Of a stretch of 64,000 bases of DNA, positions 11,799 through 19,633 are shown piece by piece. The number at the start of each line of letters is the position of its first letter. Position 1 is the stretch's first letter. The notes beneath the pieces are model-generated. The model was given only the letters and a program-made list of their open reading frames with translations, had not been told where the DNA came from and made no database searches. Origin of the DNA: Streptomyces uncialis (lineage in GTDB: Bacteria; Actinomycetota; Actinomycetes; Streptomycetales; Streptomycetaceae); NCBI RefSeq assembly GCF_036250755.1, contig NZ_CP109583.1:7682001-7746000 (forward strand), in the 5' to 3' direction. A program made the position numbers and the translations under genes.

Positions 11799-11806
11799 AC
11801 CGGACG

Positions 11807-11857
11807 CGCACAGGGGTGGGCCCCGGCACCGAAAGTGCCGGGGCCCACCCCTGTGCG
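11807..11857. terminator. Bidirectional terminator between relA and the DUF349 gene
   Basis: A perfect 23-bp stem (11807-11829 with 11835-11857) closed by a CGAAA loop, lying between two convergent genes. It is the strongest hairpin in the window. Confidence 0.9.
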
Positions 11858-11876
11858 GTTCCGTGCCGGAGGGAGA

Positions 11877-13106
11877 TCAGCCCCCGAACTCCTGGAGGCC
11901 CTTGAGCGCCTGGTCGAGCAGCGCCTGCCGCCCTTCCAGCTCCCGCTCCAGCTTGTCCGCCTTGGCGTTGTTGCCCTGCGCGCGCGCCGCTTCGGCCTGC
12001 CCGCGCAGCTTGTCCACCGCGGCCTGGAGCTGACCGGTCAGACCCTCGGCACGCGCCCGTGCCTCCGGGTTCGTCCGGCGCCACTCGGTCTCCTCCGACT
12101 CCGCGAGGGCCCGCTCCACCGCCTGCATCCGGCCCTCCACGCGCGGCCGGGCGTCCCGGGGCACATGCCCGACGGCCTCCCAGCGCTCGTTGATCGACCG
12201 GAACGCGGCCCGCGCGGACTTCAGATCGCCCACCGGGACGAGCTTCTCGGCCTCCTCGACCAGCCCCTCCTTGACCTTCAGATTCTCCGACTGCTCCGCG
12301 TCACGCTCCGCGAACAGCGAACTGCGCGCCGCGAAGAACACGTCCTGCGCACCCCGGAAGCGGTTCCACAGATCGTCCTCGTGCTCCCGCTGGGCGCGGC
12401 CCGCGGCCTTCCAGTCGGCCATCAGATCGCGGTAGCGGGCCGCCGTCGGACCCCAGTCCGTGGAACCCGACAGCGCCTCGGCCTCCGAGACCAGCCGCTC
12501 CTTGGTCCTGCGGGCCTCCTCGCGCTGCGCGTCCAGGGACGCGAAGTGCGCCTTGCGCCGCTTGGAGAAGGCCGAGCGGGCGTGCGAGAAGCGGTGCCAC
12601 AGCTCGTCGTCGGACTTGCGGTCCAGCCGCGGCAGACCCTTCCAGGTGTCCACCAGCGCCCGCAGCCGCTCACCGGCCGACCGCCACTGCTCGCTGGCCG
12701 CCAGCTCCTCCGCCTCGACGACCAGGGCCTCCTTGGCGTGCCGGGCCTCGTCGGACTGCTTCGCCTTCTGGACCCGGCGCTCCTCGCGGCGCGCCTCGAC
12801 GCTCTCCACCAGCTTGTCGAGCCGTACGCGCAGCGCCTGGAGATCGCCCACCGCGTGGTGCGCGTCCACCTGCTCCCGGATATGACCGATCGCCGTCTGG
12901 GCGTCCTTGCTGGACAGATCGGTCGTCCTGACCCGGCGTTCGAGGAGGCCGATCTCCACGACCAGGCCCTCGTACTTGCGCTCGAAGTAGGCCAGAGCCT
13001 CCTCGGGGGAGCCTGCCTGCCAGGAACCGACGACCTGCTCACCGTCGGCCGTACGCACGTACACGGTCCCCGTCTCGTCGACGCGGCCCCACGGGTCGCT
13101 GCTCAC
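11877..13106 (-). CDS. DUF349 domain protein
   Basis: A 409-residue, highly charged, mostly helical protein made of repeated DUF349 modules, visible as repeats of the pattern W/L-x-R-F plus (RWEAVGHVPR, DLWNRFRGAQDVF, ELWHRFSHARSAF). It is probably an extended coiled-coil or three-helix array. No enzyme motif is present and the family role is poorly defined. The GTG at 13106 was chosen because it follows GGAGGAGG; the more upstream ATG has no comparable site. It converges on relA, a common actinobacterial arrangement. A candidate minus-strand -10, TAGATT, lies at 13179-13184. Confidence 0.85.
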   Translation of the reverse strand: MSSDPWGRVDETGTVYVRTADGEQVVGSWQAGSPEEALAYFERKYEGLVVEIGLLERRVRTTDLSSKDAQTAIGHIREQVDAHHAVGDLQALRVRLDKLVESVEARREERRVQKAKQSDEARHAKEALVVEAEELAASEQWRSAGERLRALVDTWKGLPRLDRKSDDELWHRFSHARSAFSKRRKAHFASLDAQREEARRTKERLVSEAEALSGSTDWGPTAARYRDLMADWKAAGRAQREHEDDLWNRFRGAQDVFFAARSSLFAERDAEQSENLKVKEGLVEEAEKLVPVGDLKSARAAFRSINERWEAVGHVPRDARPRVEGRMQAVERALAESEETEWRRTNPEARARAEGLTGQLQAAVDKLRGQAEAARAQGNNAKADKLERELEGRQALLDQALKGLQEFGG

Positions 13107-13131
13107 AGCGCCTCCTCCACATGATGTCCGC

Positions 13132-13150
13132 GGGGGCCTGTCGGGCCCCC
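13132..13150. terminator. Small GC hairpin in the 5' region of the DUF349 gene
   Basis: GGGGGCC (13132-13138) pairs with GGCCCCC (13144-13150), between the cyclophilin gene and the DUF349 gene, both on the minus strand. It could end cyclophilin transcripts. Confidence 0.45.
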
Positions 13151-13240
13151 GGGCATCGTCCACAGTTTCGTCACGGCCAATCTAGGCGACCGGCGGGGCG
13201 GCTGTCCGCATCCCGCGCGACCGAAATTACGCGGTGGGGA

Positions 13241-14074
13241 TCACGACTTCGTGACCGTCGCCTTGTCGATGACCACGGTCGCGTTGGGGGCCCCGTCACC
13301 CATCCCGGAGTTCTCCCCGGCCTTCGAGATCTTCGACAGGACCTTCATGCCCGACTCGGAGAGCGTCCCGAACGGCGTGTAGTGCGGAGGCAGCTGACTG
13401 TCCTGGTACACCACGAAGAACTGGCTGCCGCCGGAGTTCTTGCCCTCCTTGGTCTGGGCGTTGTACCGGTTCGCCATGGCGACCGTGCCCGCCGGGTAGA
13501 CACCGCCCTTGAGCCGCTTGTCCTTGAGGTTCTCGTCCGGGATCGTGTAGCCCGGGGTGCCCTCGCCGGTGCCCTTGGGGTCGCCGCACTGGAGCACGTA
13601 GATGCCCGAGGTGGTGAGCCGGTGGCACTTGGTGTGGTCCAGATACCCCTTCCCGAGCAGGAAGTTGAAGGAGTTCACCGTCCGCGGCGCCGCCGCCGCG
13701 TCCAGCTCCACATCCACCGCGCCGCAGGTGGTGTCCAGCTTCATGGTGTACTTCGCCGACTTGTCGATCGACAGCGCCGGTTCCTTCTTGTACGTCTTCG
13801 TGGAGGGCTCGCCCGCCGCGGGCTTCTCGCACGGATCGGGCGCCTTCGACGGCGACGGGCTCGCCTGCGAACCCGCCGAGTCCTTCTCGCCGTCGCTCCC
13901 GTCGAACGCTCCCGCCGCGTACGACACCGCGCCCCCGGCGACCACCACGGCCAGTGCCGCCGCGATCACCGCGTTCCGGGTGCGTGCCCTGCGCCGGGTG
14001 CCCTCGCGCCGCTGCTGCTGCCGCAAGAACTTCTCCCGGGCGAGCTGCCGCCGCCGCTGCTCCTGGCTGACCAC
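13241..14074 (-). CDS. Membrane-anchored cyclophilin-type peptidyl-prolyl isomerase
   Basis: A 277-residue protein that probably catalyses prolyl isomerisation outside the membrane. It has a very basic cytoplasmic start (about residues 1-33, with KFLRQQQRREGTRRRARTR), one membrane span (about 34-56), a Ser/Pro/Lys linker, then a cyclophilin domain (TMKLDTTCGAVDVELD through GGSQFFVVYQDSQLPPHYTPFG). The active-site segment FHRV is altered to KCHRL, and several cysteines occur in the domain. The GTG start follows AGGAGA. It is divergent from the metallo-hydrolase gene. Confidence 0.88.
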   Translation of the reverse strand: MVSQEQRRRQLAREKFLRQQQRREGTRRRARTRNAVIAAALAVVVAGGAVSYAAGAFDGSDGEKDSAGSQASPSPSKAPDPCEKPAAGEPSTKTYKKEPALSIDKSAKYTMKLDTTCGAVDVELDAAAAPRTVNSFNFLLGKGYLDHTKCHRLTTSGIYVLQCGDPKGTGEGTPGYTIPDENLKDKRLKGGVYPAGTVAMANRYNAQTKEGKNSGGSQFFVVYQDSQLPPHYTPFGTLSESGMKVLSKISKAGENSGMGDGAPNATVVIDKATVTKS

Positions 14075-14330
14075 CGGGTTGTCTCCTCGTACGTCTCGAA
14101 AGCCTGACCGTCTGGGTGTGTCCCGTACCGTATATGGGTTCGCTGTGGAAACGGCACCGCCGGTAGGCTCGGGGGAGCCGCGTCCCGCGGGAGCCGGGAC
14201 GCCGGACGCGTCTCATCCGTACGGGAACGTCCCGGGAACGCCCCGGCACAACCGGGGAAGACCGGACAGACCCTCCCGGCGGACCCGCCGCGAGACATCC
14301 GAGAGACATTTCGAGAAGCAGAGGACGATC
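14075..14330. promoter_or_regulatory. Divergent promoter region, cyclophilin / MBL hydrolase
   Basis: A gene-free 256-bp spacer. TAGGCT (14164-14169) is a candidate plus-strand -10. No clear -35 or operator was identified. Confidence 0.4.
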
Positions 14331-15038
14331 GTGCTCATTGCGGGGTTCCCCGCCGGGGCCTGGGGCACCAATTGCTATCTGGTGGCCCCCGCCGCGGGCG
14401 AGGAGTGCGTGATCATCGACCCGGGGCACCAGGCCGCCCCCGGGGTCGAGGAGGCAATCGCCAGGCATCGGCTCAAGCCCGTCGCGGTCGTCCTCACCCA
14501 CGGCCATATCGACCATGTCGCCTCGGTCGTCCCGGTGTGCGGCGCGCACGACGTGCCCGCCTGGATCCACCCCGAGGACCGGTACATGCTGAGCGACCCC
14601 GAGAAGGCGCTCGGCCGCGCCATCGGCGCCCCGCTCATGGGTGAACTGACCGTGGGGGAGCCCGCGGATCTGCGGGAACTGACCGACGGCGCCTCGCTGG
14701 AGCTCGCCGGACTCGACCTCACCGTCGCACACGCCCCCGGCCATACCAAGGGGTCGGTGACCTTCAGGATGCCCGAGAACGCGGACGTCCCGTCCGTCTT
14801 CTTCTCGGGCGACCTGCTGTTCGCCGGCTCCATCGGACGCACCGACCTGCCCGGCGGCAGCCACCCCGAGATCCTGCGGTCGCTGGCCCGGGTATGCCTG
14901 CCGCTCGACGACTCGACCGTGGTGCTGTCCGGCCACGGCGCCCAGACCACCATCGGCCAGGAACGCGCCACCAACCCGTATCTGCGGCAGGTGGCCGCCG
15001 GCCAGGGAGCCCCCTCGGCTCCCCGACGAGGAATGTGA
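14331..15038 (+). CDS. Metallo-beta-lactamase fold hydrolase (glyoxalase II-like)
   Basis: A 235-residue cytoplasmic hydrolase. The zinc motif THGHIDH is intact, followed by HAPGHTKGS, the bridging Asp in FFSGDLLFAGSIGR, and the last His in VLSGHG. This is the pattern of short glyoxalase II / persulfide-dioxygenase-like proteins; the substrate cannot be told from sequence. The GTG start follows GAGGA. It lies 12 bp before hisS and is probably cotranscribed, a pairing often seen in actinobacteria. Confidence 0.85.
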   Translation: MLIAGFPAGAWGTNCYLVAPAAGEECVIIDPGHQAAPGVEEAIARHRLKPVAVVLTHGHIDHVASVVPVCGAHDVPAWIHPEDRYMLSDPEKALGRAIGAPLMGELTVGEPADLRELTDGASLELAGLDLTVAHAPGHTKGSVTFRMPENADVPSVFFSGDLLFAGSIGRTDLPGGSHPEILRSLARVCLPLDDSTVVLSGHGAQTTIGQERATNPYLRQVAAGQGAPSAPRRGM

Positions 15039-15050
15039 CCAGAGACCTTC

Positions 15051-16313
15051 GTGAGCACCTTCAAGGCCCCCAAGGGCACGTACGACCTGACCCCGCCCGA
15101 CAGCGCGACGTTCCTCGCCGTCCGTGAGGCCCTGGCCGCGCCCCTGCGCATCGCGGGCTACGGCTACATCGAGACGCCCGGCTTCGAGAACGTCGAACTG
15201 TTCGCCCGCGGTGTCGGCGAGTCCACCGACATCGTCACCAAGGAGATGTACACCCTCACCACCAAGGGCGGCGACGAACTCGCGCTGCGCCCCGAGGGCA
15301 CCGCCTCCGTGCTCCGCGCCACCCTGGAGGCCGGTCTGCACAAGGCGGGCAACCTGCCGGTCAAGCTCTGGTACTCCGGCTCGTACTACCGCTACGAGCG
15401 CCCCCAGAAGGGCCGCTACCGCCACTTCTCGCAGATCGGCGCCGAGGCGATCGGCACCGAGGACCCCGCCCTCGACGCCGAGCTGATCCTGCTCGCCGAC
15501 CAGGCGTACCGTTCCCTCGGGCTGCGTGACTTCCGCATCCTGCTGAACTCCCTGGGCGACAGCGAGTGCCGCCCCGCCTACCGCACGGCGCTCCAGGACT
15601 TCCTGCGCGGCCTCGACCTCGACGAGGAGACCCGCCGCCGGATCGACATCAACCCGCTGCGGGTCCTCGACGACAAGCGCCCCGACGTCCAGAAGCAGCT
15701 CGTCGACGCGCCCCTGCTGCGTGACCACCTGTGCGACGCGTGCCGCGCCTACCACGCCGAGGTCCGCGCGCTGCTCACCGCGCAGGGCGTCGCCTTCGAG
15801 GACGACGCCAAGCTGGTCCGCGGCCTCGACTACTACACCCGCACCACCTTCGAGTTCGTCCACGACGGTCTGGGCTCCCAGTCCGCGGTCGGCGGCGGCG
15901 GACGCTACGACGGGCTCTCCGAGATGATCGGCGGCCCCGCGCTGCCGTCCGTCGGCTGGGCACTGGGTGTCGACCGCACGGTCCTCGCGCTGGAGGCCGA
16001 GGGCGTCACCCTCGACATCCCGCCCGCCACCAGCGTGTACGCCGTCCCGCTCGGCGAGCAGGCCCGCACGGTCCTCTTCGGCGTCGTCGCCGAACTGCGC
16101 CGGGCCGGGGTCGCCACGGACCTCGCGTACGGCGGCCGGAGCGTCAAGGCCGCCATGAAGGGCGCCCACCGCTCCGGAGCCCGCTTCACCCTCGTCGCGG
16201 GTGAACGGGACCTCGCCGAAGGGGTCGTCCAGCTCAAGGACATGGAGTCGGGCGCACAGGAGCCGGTGGCCCTGGCCGCCGTCACCGACACGCTCCGCTC
16301 CCGGCTGGGCTGA
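15051..16313 (+). CDS. hisS: Histidyl-tRNA synthetase
   Basis: Charges tRNA-His with histidine. It is a class II synthetase of 420 residues. Motif 2 ([18 protein letters not shown]), the histidine A motif ([15 protein letters not shown]), the Gly-rich [11 protein letters not shown] and motif 3 ([11 protein letters not shown]) are all present, and the C-terminal anticodon-binding domain is complete. It has a GTG start with a weak ribosome site, consistent with translation following the upstream hydrolase gene. A very strong terminator follows. Confidence 0.97.
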   Translation: MSTFKAPKGTYDLTPPDSATFLAVREALAAPLRIAGYGYIETPGFENVELFARGVGESTDIVTKEMYTLTTKGGDELALRPEGTASVLRATLEAGLHKAGNLPVKLWYSGSYYRYERPQKGRYRHFSQIGAEAIGTEDPALDAELILLADQAYRSLGLRDFRILLNSLGDSECRPAYRTALQDFLRGLDLDEETRRRIDINPLRVLDDKRPDVQKQLVDAPLLRDHLCDACRAYHAEVRALLTAQGVAFEDDAKLVRGLDYYTRTTFEFVHDGLGSQSAVGGGGRYDGLSEMIGGPALPSVGWALGVDRTVLALEAEGVTLDIPPATSVYAVPLGEQARTVLFGVVAELRRAGVATDLAYGGRSVKAAMKGAHRSGARFTLVAGERDLAEGVVQLKDMESGAQEPVALAAVTDTLRSRLG

Positions 16314-16360
16314 CCGCGCGGGACCTCCACCGGGTCCCCCGCGAGGGTGAGAACCGATGT

Positions 16361-16399
16361 CGAGGGGGTCGCGCGGCCAGGTGCCGCGCGACCCCCTCG
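16361..16399 (+). terminator. hisS terminator
   Basis: A perfect 16-bp stem (16361-16376 with 16384-16399) around a 7-base loop. Confidence 0.85.
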
Positions 16400-16540
16400 T
16401 CGTCCGCCGGGACCGCCCGCCACCTGGGGCGGGACCCCTTCCCGCCGGACCGGCGGGATCCGGTCCGCCGGACGGGGGGCACACAGACACGTACGGCACA
16501 ATGACGATGCCCTGGCCCGCGACTCGACTGACGGAACGGC

Positions 16541-17185
16541 GTGATGACCGAGACGATGACAGCAGACAACGACGTGTCCTCCGCTTCCCCCCGGTCCGAC
16601 GCCCCCGGCAGCGTCGGCGCCGGTCGCGGACTCGCCCTGCTCCTGGTGATCACCGGCGCCGCGGGGCTGCTCGCCGCGTGGGTCATCACCATCGACAAGT
16701 TCAAGCTCCTGGAGGACTCGGGTTACGTCCCCGGGTGCAGCCTCAACCCCGTGGTGTCGTGCGGCAACATCATGGAGAGCGAGCAGTCCCATGTCTTCGG
16801 GTTCCCCAACCCGATGCTCGGCCTGGTCACCTACGGCATGATCATCTGCGTGGGGATGACCCTGCTCGCGGGCGCCCGCCTCCCCCGCTGGTACTGGCTC
16901 ACCATGAACGCCGGGATGCTCTTCGGCGTGGCCTTCTGCGGCTGGCTGATGTTCCAGTCGCTCTACCGCATCCACGCGCTGTGCCTGTGGTGCTGTCTGG
17001 CCTGGGTCGCGACGATCATCATGTTCTGGTACGTGACCTCGTTCAACGTCCGCGCGGGACATCTGCCCGCCCCGGGCTGGCTGAAGAGCTTCCTCGGCGA
17101 GTTCACCTGGGTGCTGCCCGTCCTGCACATCGGCGCCATCGGCATACTGATCATGACCCGCTGGTGGGAGTTCTGGACCAGCTGA
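16541..17185 (+). CDS. VKOR-family membrane disulfide-forming protein
   Basis: A vitamin K epoxide reductase family protein of 214 residues with four to five membrane spans. Bacterial members reoxidise DsbA-like proteins and so drive disulfide formation outside the cell. The paired cysteines of the loop ([15 protein letters not shown]) and the active-site CxxC (HALCLWCC) are present. The start is GTG 16541 or the adjacent ATG 16544. No strong ribosome site is seen. It could help fold cysteine-containing exoproteins such as the one at 8372, but that is inference. Confidence 0.9.
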   Translation: MMTETMTADNDVSSASPRSDAPGSVGAGRGLALLLVITGAAGLLAAWVITIDKFKLLEDSGYVPGCSLNPVVSCGNIMESEQSHVFGFPNPMLGLVTYGMIICVGMTLLAGARLPRWYWLTMNAGMLFGVAFCGWLMFQSLYRIHALCLWCCLAWVATIIMFWYVTSFNVRAGHLPAPGWLKSFLGEFTWVLPVLHIGAIGILIMTRWWEFWTS

Positions 17186-17262
17186 GCCGCCCCCGCACCC
17201 TTCGACGCCCCGGCCGGGCACCGCGCACGACGGTGCCCGGCCGGAGTGTCGGTGGTGTGGCA

Positions 17263-17268
17263 TAGGGT
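17263..17268 (+). promoter_or_regulatory. -10 box placed for a leaderless rarA transcript
   Basis: TAGGGT ends 7 bases before the GTG at 17276, and no ribosome site lies between them. This spacing places the transcription start at the start codon. Confidence 0.5.
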
Positions 17269-17275
17269 TCCCCGG

Positions 17276-18664
17276 GTGGAGCCCGATCTGTTCACCGCCG
17301 CCGCCGAGGAACGCCAGGAGAAAGACCCGGCGAGCAGTCCTCTCGCCGTACGCATGCGCCCGCGCGTGCTCGACGAGGTCCTCGGCCAGCAGCATCTGCT
17401 CAAGCCCGGCGCCCCCCTGCGCCGGCTCGTCGGCGAGGGCGGCGGCGGTCCCGCCGGCCCCTCCTCGGTGATCCTCTGGGGCCCGCCCGGCACCGGCAAG
17501 ACGACCCTCGCGTACGTGGTCTCCAAGGCCACCAAGAAGCGTTTCGTGGAGCTCTCCGCGATCACCGCGGGCGTCAAGGAGGTCCGCGCCGTCATCGAGA
17601 GCGCCCGCCGCGCCACCGGCGGATACGGCCAGGAGACCGTGCTCTTCCTGGACGAGATCCACCGCTTCAGCAAGGCCCAGCAGGACTCGCTGCTGCCCGC
17701 CGTGGAGAACCGCTGGGTCACCCTGATCGCCGCCACCACCGAGAACCCCTACTTCTCGATCATCTCCCCGCTGCTGTCCCGCTCCCTGCTGCTCACCCTG
17801 GAACCCCTCACCGACGACGACGTGAGCGGACTGCTGCGGCGCGCCCTCACCGACGAGCGGGGCCTCGGCGGCGCGGTCGCCCTCGCCGAGGACGCCGAGG
17901 CGCATCTGCTGCGGATCGCGGGCGGCGACGCCCGCCGGGCACTCACCGCACTGGAGGCGGGCGCGGGCGCCGCCCTCGCCAAGGGCGACGACACCCTGAC
18001 GCTGAGCACCCTGGAGGAGTCCGTCGACCGGGCCGCGGTGAAGTACGACCGCGCCGGTGACCAGCACTACGACGTGGCCAGCGCGCTGATCAAGTCCATC
18101 CGCGGCTCCGACGTGGACGCCGCCCTGCACTATCTGGCCCGGATGATCGAGGCGGGGGAGGACCCCCGCTTCATCGCCCGGCGGCTGATGATCTCCGCCA
18201 GCGAGGACATCGGCCTCGCCGACCCGACGGCCCTGCCCACCGCCGTGGCCGCCGCCCAGGCCGTCGCCCTCATCGGCTTCCCCGAAGCCGCCCTCACCCT
18301 CAGCCACGCCACCATCGCACTGGCCCTCGCACCCAAGTCGAACGCCGCGACGCTCGCCATCGGCGCCGCCATGGAGGACGTCCGCAAGGGCCTCGCCGGT
18401 CCGGTGCCGACCCATCTGCGGGACGGGCACTACAAAGGCGCCGCCACCCTCGGCCACGCCAAGGGGTACGTCTATCCGCACGACGTCCCCGGCGGTATCG
18501 CCGCCCAGCGGTACGCCCCGGAGGCCGTCGACGGCAAGCGGTACTACCAGCCCACCCGGTACGGTGCGGAAGCGCGCTACGCCGATGTCGTGGAGCGGGT
18601 CCGTGAGCGGCTGCGCGGGGAGCAGGGCCCGGCCGCCCCGCCCACCGGGTCCGGGCCCCGGTAG
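17276..18664 (+). CDS. rarA: RarA/MgsA-type replication-associated AAA+ ATPase
   Basis: A recombination factor A (MgsA/WRNIP1) homologue that acts at stalled forks together with SSB. It has 462 residues. Walker [15 protein letters not shown], Walker [17 protein letters not shown], sensor 1 [12 protein letters not shown] and the tetramerisation domain ([21 protein letters not shown]) are present. The GTG at 17276 gives the family start [13 protein letters not shown]; earlier in-frame codons would add unrelated residues and have no ribosome site. It lies upstream of rpsD. Confidence 0.93.
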   Translation: MEPDLFTAAAEERQEKDPASSPLAVRMRPRVLDEVLGQQHLLKPGAPLRRLVGEGGGGPAGPSSVILWGPPGTGKTTLAYVVSKATKKRFVELSAITAGVKEVRAVIESARRATGGYGQETVLFLDEIHRFSKAQQDSLLPAVENRWVTLIAATTENPYFSIISPLLSRSLLLTLEPLTDDDVSGLLRRALTDERGLGGAVALAEDAEAHLLRIAGGDARRALTALEAGAGAALAKGDDTLTLSTLEESVDRAAVKYDRAGDQHYDVASALIKSIRGSDVDAALHYLARMIEAGEDPRFIARRLMISASEDIGLADPTALPTAVAAAQAVALIGFPEAALTLSHATIALALAPKSNAATLAIGAAMEDVRKGLAGPVPTHLRDGHYKGAATLGHAKGYVYPHDVPGGIAAQRYAPEAVDGKRYYQPTRYGAEARYADVVERVRERLRGEQGPAAPPTGSGPR

Positions 18665-18985
18665 CAGGCACCCCCGGACACCCGGTAAACTTCCCCGAGC
18701 GCTGCGTCCCGTGTCCGGCCCCGGCCGGTTCACCAGAACGGGACAAGCAGCCGGAGCCCGCGCCCTCACGGGCGGGTTCCAGGAGCGTCGCGCACCGTCG
18801 AAAGGTGTCGCGGGCAGCCCACCACCCCAGCGGTCGGTGGGCCACTCGCGTGCTGCACGTATGTGCCCAGTCCAGGGAGCGGCTGCCCAGGGGTCCAGCG
18901 GACCCCCCGGGTTTCCCCGGGCTGCGGATGCGACCTCCCTTAACCCTGGTGAGCCGTATTCGTTCAAAGTGAGAGAGGTTGGTTC
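18665..18985 (+). promoter_or_regulatory. Long structured leader of rpsD
   Basis: A 321-bp gene-free stretch. TAAACT (18686-18691) is a good -10 candidate and would give a leader near 290 nt. Several inverted repeats follow, including CCCACC/GGTGGG near 18819-18844 and a CCCGGG-TTTC-CCCGGG hairpin near 18908-18923. The ribosome site GAGAGAGG sits just before the GTG. An autoregulatory S4-binding role is possible but unproven. Confidence 0.4.
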
Positions 18986-19600
18986 GTGCCGAACCAGTCC
19001 CGTCCCAAGGTCAAGAAGTCGCGTGCCCTCGGCATCGCGCTGACCCCCAAGGCCGTCAAGTACTTCGAGGCCCGCCCCTACCCGCCGGGCGAGCACGGCC
19101 GCGGCCGCAAGCAGACCTCGGACTACAAGGTCCGTCTGCTGGAGAAGCAGCGTCTGCGCGCGCAGTACGACGTGTCCGAGCGTCAGCTCGTCCGCGCCTA
19201 CGACCGCGCCAGCAAGGTCCAGGGCAAGACCGGCGAGGCCCTGATCATCGAGCTGGAGCGCCGTCTGGACGCGCTGGTGCTGCGTTCGGGCATCGCCCGC
19301 ACGATCTACCAGGCCCGCCAGATGGTCGTCCACGGCCACATCGAGGTCAACGGCAAGAAGGTCGACAAGCCGTCCTTCCGTGTCCGTCCCGACGATGTCG
19401 TCATGGTCCGCGAGCGCTCGCGCGAGAAGACGCTGTTCCAGGTCTCCCGCGAGGGTGGCTACGCCGCCGACGGTGAGACCCCCCGTTACCTTCAGGTCAA
19501 CCTGAAGGCCCTGGCGTTCCGCCTGGACCGGGACCCGCAGCGCAAGGAGATCCCCGTGATCTGCGACGAGCAGCTCGTCGTCGAGTACTACGCCCGCTGA
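18986..19600 (+). CDS. rpsD: 30S ribosomal protein S4
   Basis: Primary 16S rRNA-binding protein that nucleates 30S assembly. It has 204 residues. The S4 RNA-binding module is clear ([34 protein letters not shown]). It starts directly with the N-terminal domain ([16 protein letters not shown]) and lacks the four-cysteine zinc motif of some S4 proteins, so it is the C-minus type. It has a GTG start with GAGAGAGG upstream. It stands alone, outside the usual ribosomal operon, as expected in Streptomyces. Confidence 0.97.
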   Translation: MPNQSRPKVKKSRALGIALTPKAVKYFEARPYPPGEHGRGRKQTSDYKVRLLEKQRLRAQYDVSERQLVRAYDRASKVQGKTGEALIIELERRLDALVLRSGIARTIYQARQMVVHGHIEVNGKKVDKPSFRVRPDDVVMVRERSREKTLFQVSREGGYAADGETPRYLQVNLKALAFRLDRDPQRKEIPVICDEQLVVEYYAR

Positions 19601-19633
19601 TCCGGACGTAGCGCTCTCCCGCGTCACCACGCC

